DNA of 6,407 nucleotides, taken from the NCBI GenBank assembly GCA_009936825.1, contig JAACDV010000125.1, positions 1 through 6,407 on the forward strand, given 5' to 3'. Shown in pieces: positions 5,084 through 6,407 of this stretch. The notes below the pieces were generated by a model. The model saw nothing but the letters and a program-made list of their open reading frames with translations, ran no database searches and was not told the DNA's origin. Within the stretch, counting starts at the first letter, position 1, and each line of letters begins with the position of its first letter. The translations under genes and the position numbers were made by a program. This stretch comes from Bacteroidota bacterium. GTDB taxonomy: Bacteria; Pseudomonadota; Alphaproteobacteria; Puniceispirillales; Puniceispirillaceae.

Positions 5084-5800
5084 ATGATTACCTCTATTTG
5101 GCGCCTTTTTAAAAAATCATTTTCTACCTATGCAAATGTGTCGGGCAGGTCAGGGCGCGCCGAATTTTGGGTTTTCGTCCTTGGCAGTTGGGTGCTGATT
5201 TACGCTGTATCGGCGCTGACTTGGGGGGCGTTCTGGGTTGCTGACCCTTTGTTCCACGATGCGGAGTATAGCGACACCAGATCGGATCATCATGAACGCA
5301 AAGGTGATTGGCGTGATGGTGATCGGCACGAAGACGATTGGCACGATGGGAATTGGAACCTTAATTTTACCATTCACCGGCATGGCGGGGATGACAGCTA
5401 TCACATGCATGGGGTGATGACTGGCGATCACGACGCCGTGTTGGATGAGGAGCATCACAAGGATACGGCTCACGATGGCACCATGACCAACGATGAGGAT
5501 ATGACCAACGATGAGGATATGACCAAAGATGAGGATAGGCATTTTGGGGCTTGGGAGCGTCACCACCGTGTTGATGACGCCGCCGAAACTGCAGGATTTC
5601 TGGTCTGGATTGCGCTGATCATTCCGTTTTTCGCCGTTGGAGCGCGACGGTTGCATGACTCCGGAAAATCAGGCTGGTGGCAGTTATTCTACGCCATTCC
5701 TGTTGCTGGATGGCTGGTTATGTTGATATTTATGCTGCTGCCAAGTGATGCGGATGACAACGCCTATAGCCCCGCCCCGACGCCCCCGGACGCCAGTTGA
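5084..5800 (+). CDS. DUF805 membrane protein with a large His/Asp/Glu-rich loop insertion
   Basis: The ends match DUF805 (YhaH-like) inner-membrane proteins of unknown function. The N-terminal mark is Y16-ANVSGRSGRAEFW-29 and the C-terminal mark is VGARRLHDSGKSGWW (185-199), followed by a membrane segment and P220. Likely membrane segments are about 29-51, 169-184 and 201-219. E. coli YhaH is about 120 residues; this protein has 238 because about 107 residues (58-164) sit in the loop after the first segment. By my count this insert holds 16 His, 24 Asp and 9 Glu, close to half of it. With the positive N-terminus and RRLHD region inside, the insert would face the periplasm, where it could bind divalent metal or protons; this is inference. 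The insert contains two tandem-repeat tracts. GGGAG (5073-5077) lies 6 bases before the ATG. The next gene starts 20 bases after the stop. Confidence 0.88.
   Translation: MITSIWRLFKKSFSTYANVSGRSGRAEFWVFVLGSWVLIYAVSALTWGAFWVADPLFHDAEYSDTRSDHHERKGDWRDGDRHEDDWHDGNWNLNFTIHRHGGDDSYHMHGVMTGDHDAVLDEEHHKDTAHDGTMTNDEDMTNDEDMTKDEDRHFGAWERHHRVDDAAETAGFLVWIALIIPFFAVGARRLHDSGKSGWWQLFYAIPVAGWLVMLIFMLLPSDADDNAYSPAPTPPDAS
5306..5350 (+). repeat. Degenerate 15-bp tandem repeat in the DUF805 insert
   Basis: Three adjacent 15-base units, GATTGGCGTGATGGT, GATCGGCACGAAGAC and GATTGGCACGATGGG, encode DWRDG, DRHED and DWHDG (residues 75-89). A fourth, more divergent unit (NWNLN, 90-94) may follow. The period keeps the reading frame. 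Divergence between copies is much greater than in the 18-bp repeat further on, so this tract is older or under different selection. Confidence 0.65.
5483..5536 (+). repeat. Three near-identical 18-bp tandem repeats in the DUF805 insert
   Basis: ATGACCAACGATGAGGAT occurs at 5483-5500 and 5501-5518 without a difference, and at 5519-5536 with one base changed (C to A). The protein reads MTNDED, MTNDED, MTKDED (residues 134-151). Two identical copies point to recent expansion by slippage. Gain or loss of a unit would change the acidic loop by six residues without breaking the frame. Confidence 0.95.
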
Positions 5801-5820
5801 TATAGGCCCCCTTCGATCTC

Positions 5821-6366
5821 ATGGTAGATGAAAATCACACCGAACCCCATATGGCTCCCCTCGTGGCATTCGTGAACCGACTGCGTGAACGCTACCCGGA
5901 TGGTTACGTTCCCCATTTTGATAAAAATGATGGTGGCGTTAATGCGGAAATTTTATTTTTGTACGCAAAACCCGGTAAGATGACATGTCCAAACGAGGGT
6001 GGTTCAGGTTTGATTAGTCAGGACAACAATGATCGTACCGCCAATGCGACGAAGGACTTCCTTGCGAAGGCTGATATTGACCGAAAGAAAATCGCAATCT
6101 GGAATACGATCTCTGCTTGGAATGGAAATTCAAAAATTACGCCAATAGAAAAAAAATATTCTGTGGAAGAGTTTCAAGAACTCCTCTCAATAGTTAGATG
6201 TATTGTTCTGGTGGGTAGAGAGGCACAGCAAACCCAGAACAAGGACAAGGTCTTTTTAAGCAGGTATAAGGTTCTGGAGTCTTTTCTTCCCTCTCCAAGA
6301 GTTGAAAAAATATATCCTCATAAATATTGGGGAATACCCGATATCTGGCGGCAGGCTAACCAGTGA
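5821..6366 (+). CDS. Uracil-DNA glycosylase-like protein with altered motifs
   Basis: The 181 residues resemble a uracil-DNA-glycosylase superfamily branch common in bacterial genomes. Marks are VPHFDKNDGGV (30-40), a PG turn (51-52), GSGLISQDNNDRTA (61-74, the family's SGF-S-x-N-x-D-x-TA stretch), WNT (94-96) and VLVGREAQ (129-136), ending in a P-S-P motif (157-159). Such enzymes remove uracil from DNA in base-excision repair. Several key places differ from what I expect: the WN-x-x-PW segment reads WNTISAW (94-100), and the His before P-S-P, a catalytic residue in well-studied relatives, is Leu156. Activity is therefore doubtful. No Shine-Dalgarno is visible before the ATG, and only 20 bases separate it from the DUF805 stop; ATG 5851 is an alternative start. 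The second half is AT-rich (about 39% G+C by hand count over 6121-6360), unlike the neighbours, which hints at transfer. Confidence 0.72.
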   Translation: MVDENHTEPHMAPLVAFVNRLRERYPDGYVPHFDKNDGGVNAEILFLYAKPGKMTCPNEGGSGLISQDNNDRTANATKDFLAKADIDRKKIAIWNTISAWNGNSKITPIEKKYSVEEFQELLSIVRCIVLVGREAQQTQNKDKVFLSRYKVLESFLPSPRVEKIYPHKYWGIPDIWRQANQ

Positions 6367-6407
6367 CCAAAAGAACATCAGATACGATTTAAGACGTAAC
6401 AGACGGC

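Noticed and set aside
5150..5656. 168-codon open frame antisense to the DUF805 gene
   Set aside because: It mirrors the repeat-rich, low-complexity insert (repeated I-L-I-V-G-H units are the reverse of the 18-bp repeat), has no domain and no supporting ribosome-binding site.

Overview
The window reads as chromosomal DNA of a Gram-negative bacterium, most likely an alphaproteobacterium. The evidence is a complete outer-membrane LPS-assembly protein (LptD) of alphaproteobacterial style, with a Cys-x-Cys pair at the junction of its N-terminal domain and barrel, and glycosyltransferases of the lipopolysaccharide type. Base composition is roughly balanced. I cannot fix the genus; a marine lineage is only a guess. 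No rRNA, tRNA, CRISPR array, transposase or phage gene is visible.

Layout. Positions 1-62 (minus strand) hold the first 20 codons of a gene running off the left edge, which look like the N-terminus of a heptosyltransferase-type (GT9) enzyme. A 223-bp AT-rich divergent spacer with a three-copy 14-bp repeat follows. Then come a GT4 glycosyltransferase (286-1515, plus) and lptD (1627-3786, plus). lptD converges on a two-gene minus-strand unit, ypeA (GNAT acetyltransferase, 4842-4408) and a LysE/RhtB exporter (4415-3834), whose reading frames overlap by 8 bases. A hairpin sits between the convergent stops. A 241-bp divergent spacer carries a 19-bp perfect dyad, a second hairpin and a striking three-copy 17-bp tandem repeat that runs into the next ribosome-binding site. 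That gene (5084-5800, plus) encodes a DUF805 membrane protein whose first loop is expanded into a segment of about 107 residues rich in His, Asp and Glu. The last gene (5821-6366, plus) is a uracil-DNA-glycosylase-like protein with altered motifs and an AT-rich second half. The last 41 bases hold nothing recognisable.

How the genes fit together. The left half is a cell-envelope block: two sugar transferases that probably build the LPS core or a related glycan, next to the protein that inserts LPS into the outer membrane. The ypeA-lysE pair is a plausible small operon for modifying and exporting a small molecule. The DUF805 and glycosylase-like genes are close but have no obvious shared job.

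The most unusual trait is the density of short tandem repeats: five or six independent examples in 6.4 kb, in two intergenic regions and two genes. Those inside genes all have periods divisible by three. The best candidate for undescribed biology is the acidic, His-rich loop of the DUF805 protein together with the 17-bp repeat in front of its gene.
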